DNA of 64,000 nt from assembly GCA_937773555.1 (NCBI GenBank), contig CALJVT010000004.1:124001-188000 (forward strand), in the 5' to 3' direction. Positions within the stretch are counted from its first letter, which is position 1. Each line of letters begins with the position of its first letter. The notes under the pieces are model-generated. The model saw nothing but the letters and a program-made list of their open reading frames with translations. It ran no database searches and had not been told where the DNA came from. This document shows, in pieces, positions 18,548-28,381 of the stretch. Source of the stretch: an uncultured Pseudomonadales bacterium. Lineage in GTDB: Bacteria; Pseudomonadota; Gammaproteobacteria; Pseudomonadales; Balneatricaceae. Position numbers and translations under genes: made by a program.

Positions 18548-19417
18548 ATGATGAAAAATATCCCTACAGAACTTTTACGCACCTTTGTCACCATTGTAGA
18601 TCTTGGTGGCTTTACCGTAGCTGGCGCATTTTTAGGGCGCTCTCAACCCGCCATAAGTTTGCAAGTAAAGCGTCTAGAAGAACTGCTAGACATCACAGTA
18701 TTTCAAAGAAATAACGGTCTTGAAGTAACAGAAGAGGGTGAAGTGCTACTTGGTTTCGCCAGACGACTGTTAGACATCAACGATAGCGCAGTAACTCGCT
18801 TAGCCAAAAGTAGAATTTCTGGACAAGTACGTTTAGGCATACCCAATGATTTTGAAGTGTCATTTTTGCCGCGACTACTGAGCCAGTTTGGCCAAGCCCA
18901 CCCTGAAGTTACTCTGGAAGTGAACTGTGACTTAAGTGTGACGTTGTTAAAAGATTTTCAACAAGGGCACTATGACCTAGTTTTGGCCACAGATAGCCTA
19001 GCAGAAACACTACCCATTAGTTTGGGTGATGAATTTTATGAAACCATCGTTTGGGTTACCAACGGTCACTTTGACTGGCCCGAAGACCAACCCGTACCTT
19101 TGGTTGTTTACCCCAGTGGTTGCCGCTACCGCCAACAAATCATTAGTAAGCTCAATGCCGCTGGCATCGCCTGGCGTATTGCTTATAGCTCATCTAGTTT
19201 ATTGGGCATTCAAGCTGCTATAGAAGCTGGCCTAGGCATTAGTGCCCTAGCCCGCAGCACTGTGCCTGATGGGTTACAAAGCCATCTGCAAATACACAAT
19301 AACCCTCTATTGGGCCATGTGAAACTGGTATTCAAGCATGACAAAGGTAACCAAACAGATGCTACTAAGCGCCTTTATGAATACCTTTATGCTGGCCTAG
19401 AGCAATCAGCGAGTTAA
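18548..19417 (+). CDS. LysR-family transcriptional regulator
   Basis: This 289-residue regulator has the LysR helix-turn-helix (ELLRTFVTIVDLGGFTVAGAFL, then SQPAISLQVKRLEELL) and an effector-binding domain. The frame continues upstream to a TTG at 18473, but that adds 25 hydrophobic, AT-encoded residues ahead of the canonical N-terminus. One of the tandem ATGs at 18548/18551 is therefore preferred, though neither has a clear ribosome site. It diverges from the GcvA-like regulator across 119 bases. It converges on and overlaps the LysE-type exporter by 12 bases at the 3' ends. Its target genes are unknown; the exporter is a candidate by position only. Confidence 0.9.
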   Translation: MMKNIPTELLRTFVTIVDLGGFTVAGAFLGRSQPAISLQVKRLEELLDITVFQRNNGLEVTEEGEVLLGFARRLLDINDSAVTRLAKSRISGQVRLGIPNDFEVSFLPRLLSQFGQAHPEVTLEVNCDLSVTLLKDFQQGHYDLVLATDSLAETLPISLGDEFYETIVWVTNGHFDWPEDQPVPLVVYPSGCRYRQQIISKLNAAGIAWRIAYSSSSLLGIQAAIEAGLGISALARSTVPDGLQSHLQIHNNPLLGHVKLVFKHDKGNQTDATKRLYEYLYAGLEQSAS

Positions 19418-20029
19418 GATAAGCAGCCCTGCAGTTGCCATAAGACCTGCTATAACTTGGTTTAAACGCTTTACTGCGCTATTTTGACTGAACAGTTTTC
19501 GAGCCTTACTTGCACTGTAGGCAATCAGTAATAACCCCAACATTAAGGCAATAAAGTTTAGCCCAACAACGAGTACAACACCTTGAGTGGTTAGCAGGGT
19601 TAAATCTACAAAAGTAGGTAAAAATGCAATATAAAATAGCATTACCTTGGGGTTGGTAGCTGAAATCAACATCCCTTCGGCAAAACTTAGCATAAACCCG
19701 GCAGCCTTATTACGAATTGGGGTAAGGTCTACTATGCTAAGGTCGATAGGAGCATGCCAAACCTGCCAAGACAAATAAAATAGGTAGGCGGCACCGCACC
19801 AGCGAATTAGCGTAAAGATAATTTGATATTCACTAGCAATGTAAGCAAGCCCCCAAACGACCAATAATAAATACACAATATCGCTCACCGTCATGCCTAG
19901 TGCCAATCCCCAACAGCCATGTCCCCCATTTTTTAAGGCTTTAGCAATCAGTGCAAAAACACCTGGCCCAGGGGTGATAGAGAATATAAATACAGCCACA
20001 AAGTAGGCTAAAGAAAATTCCAATGTCAT
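19406..20029 (-). CDS. LysE/RhtB-family amino-acid exporter
   Basis: This 207-residue membrane protein has about six hydrophobic segments. The N-terminal SITPGPGVFALIAKALKNGG is the family's conserved PGP loop, and ATNPKVMLFYIAFLPTFV lies near residue 122. Members export amino acids or derivatives such as homoserine, threonine or lysine; the substrate here cannot be told. The 3' end overlaps the convergent LysR gene by 12 bases. It is transcribed away from the cold-shock gene. Confidence 0.92.
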   Translation of the reverse strand: MTLEFSLAYFVAVFIFSITPGPGVFALIAKALKNGGHGCWGLALGMTVSDIVYLLLVVWGLAYIASEYQIIFTLIRWCGAAYLFYLSWQVWHAPIDLSIVDLTPIRNKAAGFMLSFAEGMLISATNPKVMLFYIAFLPTFVDLTLLTTQGVVLVVGLNFIALMLGLLLIAYSASKARKLFSQNSAVKRLNQVIAGLMATAGLLILTR

Positions 20030-20108
20030 GTGGCCACCCGCTAACTAAATAATAAATCTAGACGCGGCATATTACCTCATTTTTAACAGACTATGACACT
20101 ATTTAAGA

Positions 20109-20137
20109 TTGACGCATTTAATCAATAACGTTAATAT
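20109..20137 (+). promoter_or_regulatory. Sigma-70-like promoter for the cold-shock gene
   Basis: TTGACG at 20109-20114 (five of six consensus bases) and TAATAT at 20132-20137 (four of six) are separated by exactly 17 bases, which would start transcription near 20144. That leaves a leader of about 110 bases before the cold-shock start codon, in line with the long leaders of known csp genes. The match was made by eye. Confidence 0.5.
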
Positions 20138-20142
20138 TTTGG

Positions 20143-20217
20143 CCAATAAGTGACCAATTTTTATGAGTTATTGGTTAAAAATTTACCCAGATACGCACAC
20201 ATAAAACACGTATGTGT
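20143..20217 (+). promoter_or_regulatory. Structured 5' leader of the cold-shock gene with mutually exclusive hairpins
   Basis: CCAATAA (20143-20149) can pair with TTATTGG (20168-20174). ACCAAT (20153-20158) can pair with ATTGGT (20170-20175). Both use the same right-hand segment, so only one can form. A further 7-base-pair hairpin is ACACATA (20197-20203) with TATGTGT (20211-20217), loop 7. A temperature-responsive leader is plausible, as for E. coli cspA, but this is inference; the first repeat could instead be a DNA operator. Confidence 0.35.
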
Positions 20218-20253
20218 CAGCTTTTCAGAAATCATTTTAAGGGATACCTACCT

Positions 20254-20463
20254 ATGTCAGAATTCATTACAGGAACGGTAAAGTTTTTCAATAATACCAA
20301 AGGATTTGGCTTTTTAGAGCAACCTGATGGTGCAGATGTATTTGTTCACTTTAGCGCAATAATAAAAGAAGGCTACAAAAGCCTAGAACAAGGCCAACAA
20401 GTACGATTCACTATTACTGATGGTGAAAAAGGATTGCAAGCTGCTAACGTTTCACCTGTTTAA
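20254..20463 (+). CDS. Cold-shock domain protein (CspA family)
   Basis: This 69-residue single cold-shock domain has RNP1 KGFGFLE and RNP2 VFVHFSAI, the nucleic-acid-binding surface motifs. It should bind single-stranded RNA/DNA and act as an RNA chaperone. The frame extends upstream to 20212, but the ATG at 20254 gives the standard N-terminus ([12 protein letters not shown]) and has GGGA about 10 bases upstream. The gene is monocistronic, with its own promoter-like sequence and a long leader. Whether it is cold-induced or constitutive is not shown. Confidence 0.95.
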   Translation: MSEFITGTVKFFNNTKGFGFLEQPDGADVFVHFSAIIKEGYKSLEQGQQVRFTITDGEKGLQAANVSPV

Positions 20464-20535
20464 AGGCTTTAGAAAATAGGCCGCTAGAATGACCCAACGC
20501 CCATTAGCTTTGCCTGCACTGACGCAGGTAAAGAT

Positions 20536-20961
20536 TTATCTCATATAGGCTGGGCCCTTGCCATCTGCACTAGGTTGAAAGTGTACTGAAACTTCACCTA
20601 ATTTAGCTAGCGCTTGCAATGCGTCTTGGTCTTCTCGCAACTCAAAGGCGTTGAAACCTACTCGGGTCATAAACTCAATGCGATCCATGGCCACATCCCC
20701 TACTGCACGAATTTCGCCTTGGTAGCCGTCTCGACGCAGCATTCTGGCCATGCTAAAACCACGGCCGTCGGCGAAGGTTTCAAATTCAATTGCAATAATA
20801 GATAACTTATTGGCATTGGCTAGCAAGCACGCTAAATCATCCGCACCGTTGGTTAGTACAGCATCACTTATCACTAGGTCATCATCAAGCCAATCGGCGA
20901 ACCTAATGTGCGGTGTTGCAGCATGGCTAAGGCTAAGCTGCTGATCTTTGATGAGTGCCAT
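20536..20961 (-). CDS. DUF934 protein associated with sulfite reductase
   Basis: This 141-residue protein of the DUF934 family is found directly after cysI in Pseudomonas and many proteobacteria. The family block FADGRGFSMARMLRRDGYQGEIRAVGDV lies near residue 62, followed by the conserved D-x-x-x-x-x-x-RVGFNAFEL. Its exact role in sulfite reduction is not established. The ATG at 20961 has GGAG 7 bases upstream and lies within the 3' end of cysI (29-base overlap), so translational coupling is likely. A longer frame to 21021 is not supported by the family N-terminus. Confidence 0.9.
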   Translation of the reverse strand: MALIKDQQLSLSHAATPHIRFADWLDDDLVISDAVLTNGADDLACLLANANKLSIIAIEFETFADGRGFSMARMLRRDGYQGEIRAVGDVAMDRIEFMTRVGFNAFELREDQDALQALAKLGEVSVHFQPSADGKGPAYMR

Positions 20962-22603
20962 AAACACGCTCCTTAAATGGTGCAAAACCAATGCGGCGCA
21001 CAGTTTGTAAAAATGTTTCATCCGTTTTTCGCTGCTGTACGTAAACGTCTAATATTTGCCCAATCACCACGACTACTTGATCTTGATCTATAGAGCGCCC
21101 AAGGGTTTTACCCAAACTTGCATCGTTAGAAGCAGAACCCCCTAGAGTAAACTGGTAAACTTGCTTGCCACCTTTCTCGACACCTAAAATACCAATGTGG
21201 CCAACATGGTGGTGGCCACAGGCATTGATACAACCAGAAATTTTTAGCTGAATTTCACCAAGCTCATACTGATAATCCATGTCGTCAAAGGTTTCATTAA
21301 TTTGGCGAGACAGAATTAGAGTTTCTGCATTGGCTAAGCTACAAAAATCTAGCCCAGGACAGTTAATCATATCTGTGAGTGTGCCTATATTAGCGCGGGC
21401 CATACCCAAGTCAGTTAACTTTAACCAAAGACTTAATAGATCACGTTGGGCTACGTCGGCTAGTACTAAATTTTGATCGTGTGTTGAGCGCAACTCTGCG
21501 AAGCTAAACTGGTCTGCCAATGCGGCTATGCCGTCCATTTGTTGGTGGCTTACATCGCCAGGGGCTTGTAATTGATTTTTAAGAGCCACTACCACAATGC
21601 GGTAGCCTGGTTGCTTGTGATCACGGGTATTTTGTTTATACCACTTAGCAAACTGGGGGTGTGCTGCCATTTCAGCTTTTAGGCTGCTTTGAGAATTTTC
21701 AACTGATAAATAATTAGGGGGTTTAAAAAAGCCTTTTACACGCTCTATTTCTGCCGTTGGCAAACGCAAGTCCTTACCCTTTGTAAACTGCCATTCCGCT
21801 TCAACCATTTCTGCAAACGCATCAATACCTACAGCATTTACTAAAATTTTGATGCGGGCTTTGTATTTATTGTCACGACGACCATTAAGGTTGTAGACCC
21901 TCAGCACAGCGTCTAGGTATGACAGCAGTTCTTGTGGCTCAAGAAATTTTCGTACCGTTTTACCAATAACTGGTGTGCGGCCCAGACCACCTCCCACTAA
22001 TACTTCAAAACCCATTTCACCCTGTTCATTATGATACAAATGTAGACCAATATCATGAACCTGAGAAGCTGCGCGGTCACTGGATGAACCCGATACTGCA
22101 ATTTTAAATTTACGGGGTAAGTAGGCGAACTCTGGGTGCAGGGTACTCCACTGGCGGATCATTTCACACCAGGGGCGGGTGTCTTCTATCTCGTCAGCAC
22201 TCACGCCAGCAAACGGGTCAGTTGTGGTATTTCGAATGCAGGCACCACTAGTCTGAATAGCATGCATCTGCACCTTAGCCAAATCAGCTAAAATGTCTGG
22301 CACAGACTCTAGTGTGGGCCAATTAAACTGCATATTTTGACGTGTAGTAAAGTGGCCATAACCCTTATCATAAGTCCGTGAAATTTGTGCTAATGTACGT
22401 AACTGGTCGCTTTTCATCAGACCGTAAGGAATTGCCACGCGAAGCATAGGGGCAAGACGTTGGATATAAAGTCCGTTCATGAGCCTTAGCACGCGAAATT
22501 CGTCTTCTGGAATTTCTCCAGCTAAATACCGACGGGTTTGATCACGGTACTGATCCACCCGTTGGTCAACGAGTGTTTGGTCAAATTGGTTATAGGCGTA
22601 CAT
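20933..22603 (-). CDS. cysI: Assimilatory sulfite reductase, siroheme/[4Fe-4S] subunit
   Basis: This 556-residue nitrite/sulfite reductase-family hemoprotein reduces sulfite to sulfide for cysteine synthesis. It has two ferredoxin-like half-domains, TRQNMQFNWPTL and RNTTTDPFAGV near residues 86 and 125, and the cluster ligands in CPGLDFCSLA and CINACGHHHVGHIG. The form matches Pseudomonas CysI, which works without the E. coli CysJ flavoprotein partner nearby. AGGA lies 6 bases before the ATG. The DUF934 gene overlaps its end. A nitrite reductase role is less likely given DUF934. Confidence 0.93.
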   Translation of the reverse strand: MYAYNQFDQTLVDQRVDQYRDQTRRYLAGEIPEDEFRVLRLMNGLYIQRLAPMLRVAIPYGLMKSDQLRTLAQISRTYDKGYGHFTTRQNMQFNWPTLESVPDILADLAKVQMHAIQTSGACIRNTTTDPFAGVSADEIEDTRPWCEMIRQWSTLHPEFAYLPRKFKIAVSGSSSDRAASQVHDIGLHLYHNEQGEMGFEVLVGGGLGRTPVIGKTVRKFLEPQELLSYLDAVLRVYNLNGRRDNKYKARIKILVNAVGIDAFAEMVEAEWQFTKGKDLRLPTAEIERVKGFFKPPNYLSVENSQSSLKAEMAAHPQFAKWYKQNTRDHKQPGYRIVVVALKNQLQAPGDVSHQQMDGIAALADQFSFAELRSTHDQNLVLADVAQRDLLSLWLKLTDLGMARANIGTLTDMINCPGLDFCSLANAETLILSRQINETFDDMDYQYELGEIQLKISGCINACGHHHVGHIGILGVEKGGKQVYQFTLGGSASNDASLGKTLGRSIDQDQVVVVIGQILDVYVQQRKTDETFLQTVRRIGFAPFKERVYGTHQRSAA

Positions 22604-22836
22604 TATAAGTCCTAGGCAGGCTTTACGGCATTATCGGATTATAATAACTTAATATACTTATAACACTAAATACTAAAAACTGATTTACTTATACTTTAAT
22701 GGAATATACAATCCTGCAAAATGAATGCTCTGAAGTAGCGTTTTAGGCAGCTTTTTGCGTTACAATTGGTTTAGACGAATTTGGTTAGATTTTACCCTTG
22801 CCAATCTGTTGTGGGCACTAAGGATTTAAAGACAAA

Positions 22837-23418
22837 ATGGTAGACTATTTACTCATCCTAGTTAGCACCGTGTTAGTGAATAACTTTGTATTAGTTCAGT
22901 TTCTTGGGCTTTGTCCTTTTATGGGCGTTTCTTCACGCTTAGAAACTGCGATGGGTATGTCTTTAGCGACGACTTTTGTACTCACTCTTGCTTCTTTGTG
23001 CAGTTACCTTACCTATACATATCTACTAGAACCTTTTGGGTTAGAGTTTTTACAAACCATAAGCTTCATTTTAGTGATTGCTTTTGTAGTGCAGTTTACG
23101 GAAATGGTAGTTCACAAAACCAGCCCTCTATTGCACAAAGTGCTGGGTATTTTTCTACCTTTAATTACTACAAACTGCGCAGTGCTGGGTGTTGCCTTAC
23201 TTAATATTAAAAAAGCCAATGGGTTTATAGAGTCTATTTTATATGGTTTTGGTGCAGCTGTAGGCTTCTCCTTAGTACTTATTTTATTTGCGGCTATGAG
23301 AGAACGAATTACTGTTGCTGATGTACCAGCTCCGTTTAAGGGTGCGGCTATAGCAATGATTAGTGCTGGCATTATGTCCCTAGCCTTTATGGGCTTTACT
23401 GGTCTGGTAGCTATATAA
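22837..23418 (+). CDS. rnfA: Rnf electron transport complex subunit A
   Basis: This 193-residue protein has six membrane helices and is homologous to RnfE and to NqrE/NqrD. It carries the conserved [18 protein letters not shown] near residue 14 and ITTNCAVLG near residue 104, whose cysteines are thought to bind the intramembrane iron-sulfur centre. It is the first gene of rnfABCDGE-nth. Rnf couples ferredoxin:NAD+ electron transfer to ion movement. The 5' gap from cysI is 233 bases; no clear promoter was seen. Its stop touches the rnfB start with no spacer. Confidence 0.95.
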   Translation: MVDYLLILVSTVLVNNFVLVQFLGLCPFMGVSSRLETAMGMSLATTFVLTLASLCSYLTYTYLLEPFGLEFLQTISFILVIAFVVQFTEMVVHKTSPLLHKVLGIFLPLITTNCAVLGVALLNIKKANGFIESILYGFGAAVGFSLVLILFAAMRERITVADVPAPFKGAAIAMISAGIMSLAFMGFTGLVAI

Positions 23419-24009
23419 ATGCAGACACTTTACCTTGCTATCGTCATTCTGGCTTTGCTCGCCATTGTTTGTGGTGCAATTTTAGGCTTTGCTGCGATCC
23501 GCTTTAAGGTTGATGGAGACCCCATCGTTGATCAAATAGACAGTTTGCTGCCACAAACTCAGTGTGGCCAATGCGGTCACCCAGGTTGTAAGCCCTATGC
23601 CCAAGCCATTGCAAACGGAGAGGCTATAAACCGCTGCCCGCCTGGTGGTGAAACCACTATTAAGGCCCTTGCAGACCTGTTAGATTTAGAAGCTATCCCA
23701 CTGGACGCAGAACACGGCAGTGAGGCAATACGTACCATTGCATACATTCGAGAAGACGAGTGCATCGGCTGTACCAAATGTATTCAAGCTTGTCCTGTAG
23801 ATGCCATTCTTGGCGCCGCTAAACAGATGCATACGGTTATTGTTGACGAATGTACCGGCTGTGATTTGTGTTTAGAGCCCTGTCCAGTAGATTGCATCGA
23901 CATGCTTCCTGTCGAAGTCACTTCTGCAAGTTGGCACTGGCAACAGCCAGAGCAACTCATCGCCACCAGTAACTTGCCCCATAGCCGTGGAGAATCTGAT
24001 CATGCATAA
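23419..24009 (+). CDS. rnfB: Rnf electron transport complex subunit B (iron-sulfur)
   Basis: This 196-residue protein has an N-terminal membrane anchor (about residues 3-27). Next comes the RnfB cluster motif [12 protein letters not shown] with a distal NRCPPGG cysteine. Two [4Fe-4S] ferredoxin motifs follow, [12 protein letters not shown] and [12 protein letters not shown]. It receives electrons on the cytoplasmic face. The ATG follows the rnfA stop immediately, and the next gene overlaps its 3' end by 8 bases, all consistent with a tightly coupled operon. Confidence 0.95.
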   Translation: MQTLYLAIVILALLAIVCGAILGFAAIRFKVDGDPIVDQIDSLLPQTQCGQCGHPGCKPYAQAIANGEAINRCPPGGETTIKALADLLDLEAIPLDAEHGSEAIRTIAYIREDECIGCTKCIQACPVDAILGAAKQMHTVIVDECTGCDLCLEPCPVDCIDMLPVEVTSASWHWQQPEQLIATSNLPHSRGESDHA

Positions 24010-25963
24010 AATCTGGAACTTCCACGGTGGAGTTCATCCGGTAGAAAATAAAACGCAGTCTAATCAACTGCCGATTATCGTGATGCCAATACCCGCACAA
24101 TTGACAATGCACCTAAGCCAACATATTGGCAAAGTGGCAAAAGCCATAGTTGAAACTGGTGACTATGTTCTTAAAGGACAGCTTATTGCGTGTGCCCAGG
24201 GTTTCGTCAGTGCTAATGTTCATGCACCAAGCTCTGGTCATGTGAGCGCCATAGCAGACCGAACTTTGCCTCACCAGTCTGCTTTATCAGGCCCGTGTAT
24301 CGTCATCGATACTGATGGTAAAGATCAGTGGGCCACACTAAGCCCCACAGCTAACCCCGAATCACTTTCTAAGCCCGACCTGCTAAACCTAATACAAGCA
24401 GCAGGCATTACTGGCATGGGCGGTGCCGGCTTTCCGAGTGCAGTTAAGTTACAACCGAAGATCAACATTCATACTCTTGTTATCAATGGTGCGGAGTGTG
24501 AACCATATATTACTGCTGATGACCGCTTGATGCGTGAATACGCCGCTCAAATTATTGCTGGCATCCAATTAGTACAGCAACTCATTGATCAGCCTCATTG
24601 CCTCATTGGTATCGAAGACAACAAACCAGAAGCGGTCGCTGCACTCACCTATGCTGCTGACCAACACACCAACATTGAAGTCTGTGTTATTCCAACTAAG
24701 TACCCCTCTGGCGGTGAAAAGCAGCTCATTGAAATACTTACAGGGAAACAAGTTCCCCATGGAGGTATCCCTGCCGATATTGGCATGGTGTGCCAAAACG
24801 TAGGCACTGTTAAAGCTATTTTTGATGCCATTATTTTAGGACGGCCACTAATTAATCGCATTACTACGGTCACTGGAAAAGCTGCAGCTAATGCAGGTAA
24901 TTATGAGGTGCTTTTAGGCACCCAAGTTGCAGACATATTAGCCTTTGCCAAGGTTGATCTTGCTAAAACGTCTCGTTTAGTCATGGGCGGTCCAATGATG
25001 GGATTCACGATACAAGATACTCACACACCGATCATAAAAAGTAGTAACTGTATCCTAGCTGCGGCTGACTTAGAGCTAGCGCCAGTAGCTGACCATCATG
25101 CATGTATACGCTGTGGTCAATGTGAAGTCGCATGTCCAGCTCAGCTGTTGCCGCAACAGTTATTTTGGTTTGCTAAGGCTGAAGAGTTTGAAAAGGCCCA
25201 GGATCATAACTTATCTGATTGTATAGAATGTGGTGCTTGTGCATGGGTTTGTCCTAGTCAAATCCCCTTAGTTCAGTATTATCGTTACGCTAAGGGCCGA
25301 TTAAAGACCATTAACAGTGAGGCCCAATTGGCTGAAGTTTCACGCCTTCGTTTTGAAAACCGTGAGCAACGTTTAGTTGATGAAAAATTAGCTAAAGAAG
25401 AAAAGCGTAAAGCTAGAGCCCTAACTGCTGCTGCAGCCCAAGCGGCAAAACGTGCAGCCAACCCTTCCGCGGAAGACCCAGTTGCTGCTGCGTTGGCGCG
25501 AGTGAACTTAAAAAAGCAAGCCAAGACTAATGCTGCAACGCAAAAAAGCACTGAAGATGAGTATAAAGAGCTTAAAACTGCTGCAGCTATCACTCGAACT
25601 AAACTTAATAAGACCCGCAAAGCTCTAACTAATGCTCAAGCCCAAGACCATGAGCAAGCGCAGGCGTTACAACAAACTGTTATAGCGCTTACCACCAAAG
25701 CAGCTGCAGCTGCAGCTGAGTTACACGCTTATGAAGCCAAACTGGGCCTTGATCCAGAGAAGGAAAAGACCTTACAGCTTGCAGTTGCAAAAGCTAATGG
25801 AGTAGTCCGTAAATTGGAAAAATCCTTAGCTACTGCAGAAAATTTGCAGCAGTTAGAAGCAGAAATATTTAATGCTAAAGCGATTCACGAAGCGGCTGGA
25901 CTTGCCTTAGAAGAGCACCAGGCTAACGCCAAAGAAAAACCCACATCGACTCAGGAATCATAA
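24002..25963 (+). CDS. rnfC: Rnf electron transport complex subunit C
   Basis: This 653-residue subunit carries the NADH/FMN-binding RnfC core and two [4Fe-4S] motifs, [12 protein letters not shown] and [12 protein letters not shown], near residues 370-420. A long Ala/Lys/Glu-rich C-terminal tail (about residues 450-653) is predicted coiled coil, as in other gammaproteobacterial RnfC proteins. An upstream GTG at 23987 is in frame, but GTGGAG there works better as ribosome site for the ATG at 24002, which gives the expected [13 protein letters not shown]. It overlaps rnfB by 8 bases. Confidence 0.95.
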   Translation: MHKIWNFHGGVHPVENKTQSNQLPIIVMPIPAQLTMHLSQHIGKVAKAIVETGDYVLKGQLIACAQGFVSANVHAPSSGHVSAIADRTLPHQSALSGPCIVIDTDGKDQWATLSPTANPESLSKPDLLNLIQAAGITGMGGAGFPSAVKLQPKINIHTLVINGAECEPYITADDRLMREYAAQIIAGIQLVQQLIDQPHCLIGIEDNKPEAVAALTYAADQHTNIEVCVIPTKYPSGGEKQLIEILTGKQVPHGGIPADIGMVCQNVGTVKAIFDAIILGRPLINRITTVTGKAAANAGNYEVLLGTQVADILAFAKVDLAKTSRLVMGGPMMGFTIQDTHTPIIKSSNCILAAADLELAPVADHHACIRCGQCEVACPAQLLPQQLFWFAKAEEFEKAQDHNLSDCIECGACAWVCPSQIPLVQYYRYAKGRLKTINSEAQLAEVSRLRFENREQRLVDEKLAKEEKRKARALTAAAAQAAKRAANPSAEDPVAAALARVNLKKQAKTNAATQKSTEDEYKELKTAAAITRTKLNKTRKALTNAQAQDHEQAQALQQTVIALTTKAAAAAAELHAYEAKLGLDPEKEKTLQLAVAKANGVVRKLEKSLATAENLQQLEAEIFNAKAIHEAAGLALEEHQANAKEKPTSTQES

Positions 25964-25965
25964 CC

Positions 25966-27000
25966 ATGGCCTTAGTTAATATATCCTCGCCCCATCACCA
26001 TGGTTTAAGTAAAACTTCTCGCCTAATGGGCTGGGTATTGCTGGCTACTCTTCCGGGTTTAGCCGTGCAAAGTTACTTTTATGGTTACGGCACTTTAATC
26101 AACTTATTGTGGGCCAGTGTTCTTTCCCTTGGTTTTGAAGCGATAGTATTAGGCTTGCGACGCCGGCCTATTATGCCCTACCTAACCGATGGCAGCGCTT
26201 TAGTAACTGCCTTTCTTTTAGCCTTGGCACTACCTCCGTTCAGCCCTTGGTGGCTAACTTTAGTAGCTGTTTTGTTCTCTATCGTTTTTGCTAAGCATCT
26301 TTATGGCGGTTTAGGAAGCAACCCATTTAATCCTGCCATGGTAGGTTATGCGTTGTGTTTAATCGCATTTCCTGTATCAATGACTCAGTGGGCTGGTACA
26401 GAAGCCACGCTAAGCTTTAGTCAACAGTGGCAGTGGTTTTGGTTAGAGTATATAGATGGGGGCATTGATGCTTGGACCAGAGCAACGCCTCTAGATTTAA
26501 TGCGCCATACGAAAGGCCTCACATTAAATGAAGTTGCTAGCACTAACCCACAGCTAGGTTTAGGCCTGATAGCAAACATGTGGGTTAATGTGGCTTATCT
26601 TTTAGGTGGTCTATTTTTGCTAGCTATAAGAGCATTTACCTGGCACGCACCTGTGGCTATGTTGGCTGGTTTAGGGCTTTGTGCTGGGTTGTTCCACATG
26701 GGTGAGCCAGACCTTTATCCAAGTGCCTCTAAACACCTATTAACTGGTGCAACAATGCTATCAGCTTTCTTTATTGTCACCGACCCTGTCAGTGGCGCTA
26801 CTAGTCGTAAAGGAAAGCTAGTGTTCGGTGCGGGAGTTGGCATTTTAGTATTTATAATTCGTAGCTATGGAAGTTATCCTGACGCCTTTGCTTTTGCCAT
26901 ACTATTGATGAACTTGGCTGCACCATTAATAGACACTTATACCAAGCCAAAAGCTTATGGACACCAACCTAAAAAACCTCATTCTCAAGGTGATAAGTAA
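25966..27000 (+). CDS. rnfD: Rnf electron transport complex subunit D
   Basis: This 344-residue membrane subunit is homologous to NqrB. It has about eight to ten helices, the conserved GGLGSNPFNPAMVGYA near residue 110, and VSGATSRKG, whose threonine is the covalent FMN attachment site in the family. It begins 2 bases after rnfC with AGGA upstream. Its stop shares one base with the rnfG start (TAATG). Confidence 0.95.
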   Translation: MALVNISSPHHHGLSKTSRLMGWVLLATLPGLAVQSYFYGYGTLINLLWASVLSLGFEAIVLGLRRRPIMPYLTDGSALVTAFLLALALPPFSPWWLTLVAVLFSIVFAKHLYGGLGSNPFNPAMVGYALCLIAFPVSMTQWAGTEATLSFSQQWQWFWLEYIDGGIDAWTRATPLDLMRHTKGLTLNEVASTNPQLGLGLIANMWVNVAYLLGGLFLLAIRAFTWHAPVAMLAGLGLCAGLFHMGEPDLYPSASKHLLTGATMLSAFFIVTDPVSGATSRKGKLVFGAGVGILVFIIRSYGSYPDAFAFAILLMNLAAPLIDTYTKPKAYGHQPKKPHSQGDK

Positions 27001-27647
27001 TGAGTTTAAAAGCTCCAACTAGTTTAATGGCGTCTATTCGCGCTGGTGCCATTAGCTTAGGTTTATTTGCAATTATAACTGCGGCCGCCATCAGTCTCAC
27101 CTATATTGCGGGTAGCGAAAGTATTGCTGCCAATAAAGCTGAAGCTAAAGCTCGTGCACTGTCAGCTGTCATGCCACCTCACCTTTATGATCAAAGCTTA
27201 TTATCTGCTCCTTTAAAACTAGTAGATTACGCACCACTCAACCTTGAGCCAGAGGCCGTTGGTTATGCTGCAATTAGATCTGGAATCACTCAGGCAATAG
27301 TACTGCCTGTCGTTGCTAAGGATGGCTACAGTGGTGATATTTCCCTATTAGTGGGCATAGATCAATACGGTTCAATACAAGGAGTGCGCACCATAGAACA
27401 CAAGGAAACACCTGGGTTAGGCGATAAGGTAGACCGTAAAAAATCATTATGGATTGACAGTTTTAATGGTAAGTCGCTCGCCAATACTCCAGCAGCTGAT
27501 TGGGCTGTGACTAAAGATGGGGGGGTGTTTGACGGTTTTACGGGGGCGACAATTACCCCTCGCGCAGTAGTCAACGCTGTACATCAAGGCCTGCTGTATC
27601 ATCAACGTCAGCAAAGCGTGCTTTATTCCGTTGCAAAGGAGAATTAA
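27000..27647 (+). CDS. rnfG: Rnf electron transport complex subunit G
   Basis: This 215-residue protein has one N-terminal membrane helix (about residues 14-36) and a periplasmic FMN-binding domain. The flavinylation motif DGFTGATIT lies near residue 175, and its second threonine carries FMN by phosphoester bond in the family; ApbE makes this bond but is not in the window. The central [11 protein letters not shown] is also typical. It overlaps rnfD by one base. Confidence 0.95.
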   Translation: MSLKAPTSLMASIRAGAISLGLFAIITAAAISLTYIAGSESIAANKAEAKARALSAVMPPHLYDQSLLSAPLKLVDYAPLNLEPEAVGYAAIRSGITQAIVLPVVAKDGYSGDISLLVGIDQYGSIQGVRTIEHKETPGLGDKVDRKKSLWIDSFNGKSLANTPAADWAVTKDGGVFDGFTGATITPRAVVNAVHQGLLYHQRQQSVLYSVAKEN

Positions 27648-27648
27648 C

Positions 27649-28359
27649 ATGGCTACAGAGCAAACAAAACTAGTGATGGATGGTCTGTGGAACAACAACC
27701 CAGCGCTGGTGCAGTTATTAGGCCTGTGCCCACTGTTAGCAGTCACGGGCAGTGTAGTTAACGCTTTAGGCTTAGGGTTTGCCACACTACTTGTGTTAGT
27801 TGGGTCAAACTTACTGGTCTCGTTAATTCGTAACCGTGTGGCCGACGATATTCGCTTACCCGTGTTTGTCATGATCATTGCTGCCCTAGTGACCATTGCA
27901 GAGCTCACCATGCAAGCTTTAACGTATGAGCTGTATCAGATACTTGGTATTTTTATTCCATTGATCGTGACTAACTGTGCCATTTTAGGCAGAGCGGATG
28001 CCTATGCTCGAAAGAACCCTCCACATTTGGCTGTGCTAGACGGTTTAAGTATGGGCCTTGGGTTTGGCGCGGTACTTATTCTACTTGGTGCAATGCGTGA
28101 ATTTCTGGGTCAAGGAACCTTGTTTGCAGATATGCACTTATTACTCGGGCCAATGGCGCAAAACTGGACTTTAGTTATTATTGATGACTATAGAGGTTTC
28201 TTATTTGCTGTGCTGCCACCGGGTGCATTTGTTGGTATGGGATTAATCATTGCTGCAAAAAATACCTTTGATCAATACCAAAAAATTCAGCAACTTAAAG
28301 CTCATCCCCTTAATGAAGCAGGCAGCAAGCGGGTGCGGGTAACAGGAACCATCGCTTAA
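27649..28359 (+). CDS. rnfE: Rnf electron transport complex subunit E
   Basis: This 236-residue membrane protein is homologous to RnfA, with [21 protein letters not shown] near residue 13 and [13 protein letters not shown] near residue 104 mirroring the RnfA cysteine motifs. It has six membrane helices. The frame opens at a TTG at 27631 inside rnfG, but the ATG at 27649 has AGGAG 7 bases upstream and gives the usual N-terminus. It is the last rnf gene; nth follows after 22 bases. Confidence 0.95.
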   Translation: MATEQTKLVMDGLWNNNPALVQLLGLCPLLAVTGSVVNALGLGFATLLVLVGSNLLVSLIRNRVADDIRLPVFVMIIAALVTIAELTMQALTYELYQILGIFIPLIVTNCAILGRADAYARKNPPHLAVLDGLSMGLGFGAVLILLGAMREFLGQGTLFADMHLLLGPMAQNWTLVIIDDYRGFLFAVLPPGAFVGMGLIIAAKNTFDQYQKIQQLKAHPLNEAGSKRVRVTGTIA

Positions 28360-28381
28360 CGCATAAACCTCAGGTGCAGTA

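Noticed and set aside
20509-20532. Hairpin TTTGCCTGC/GCAGGTAAA as terminator of the cold-shock or DUF934 gene
   Set aside because: No U-rich run follows on either strand and one pair is G-T; evidence is too thin.
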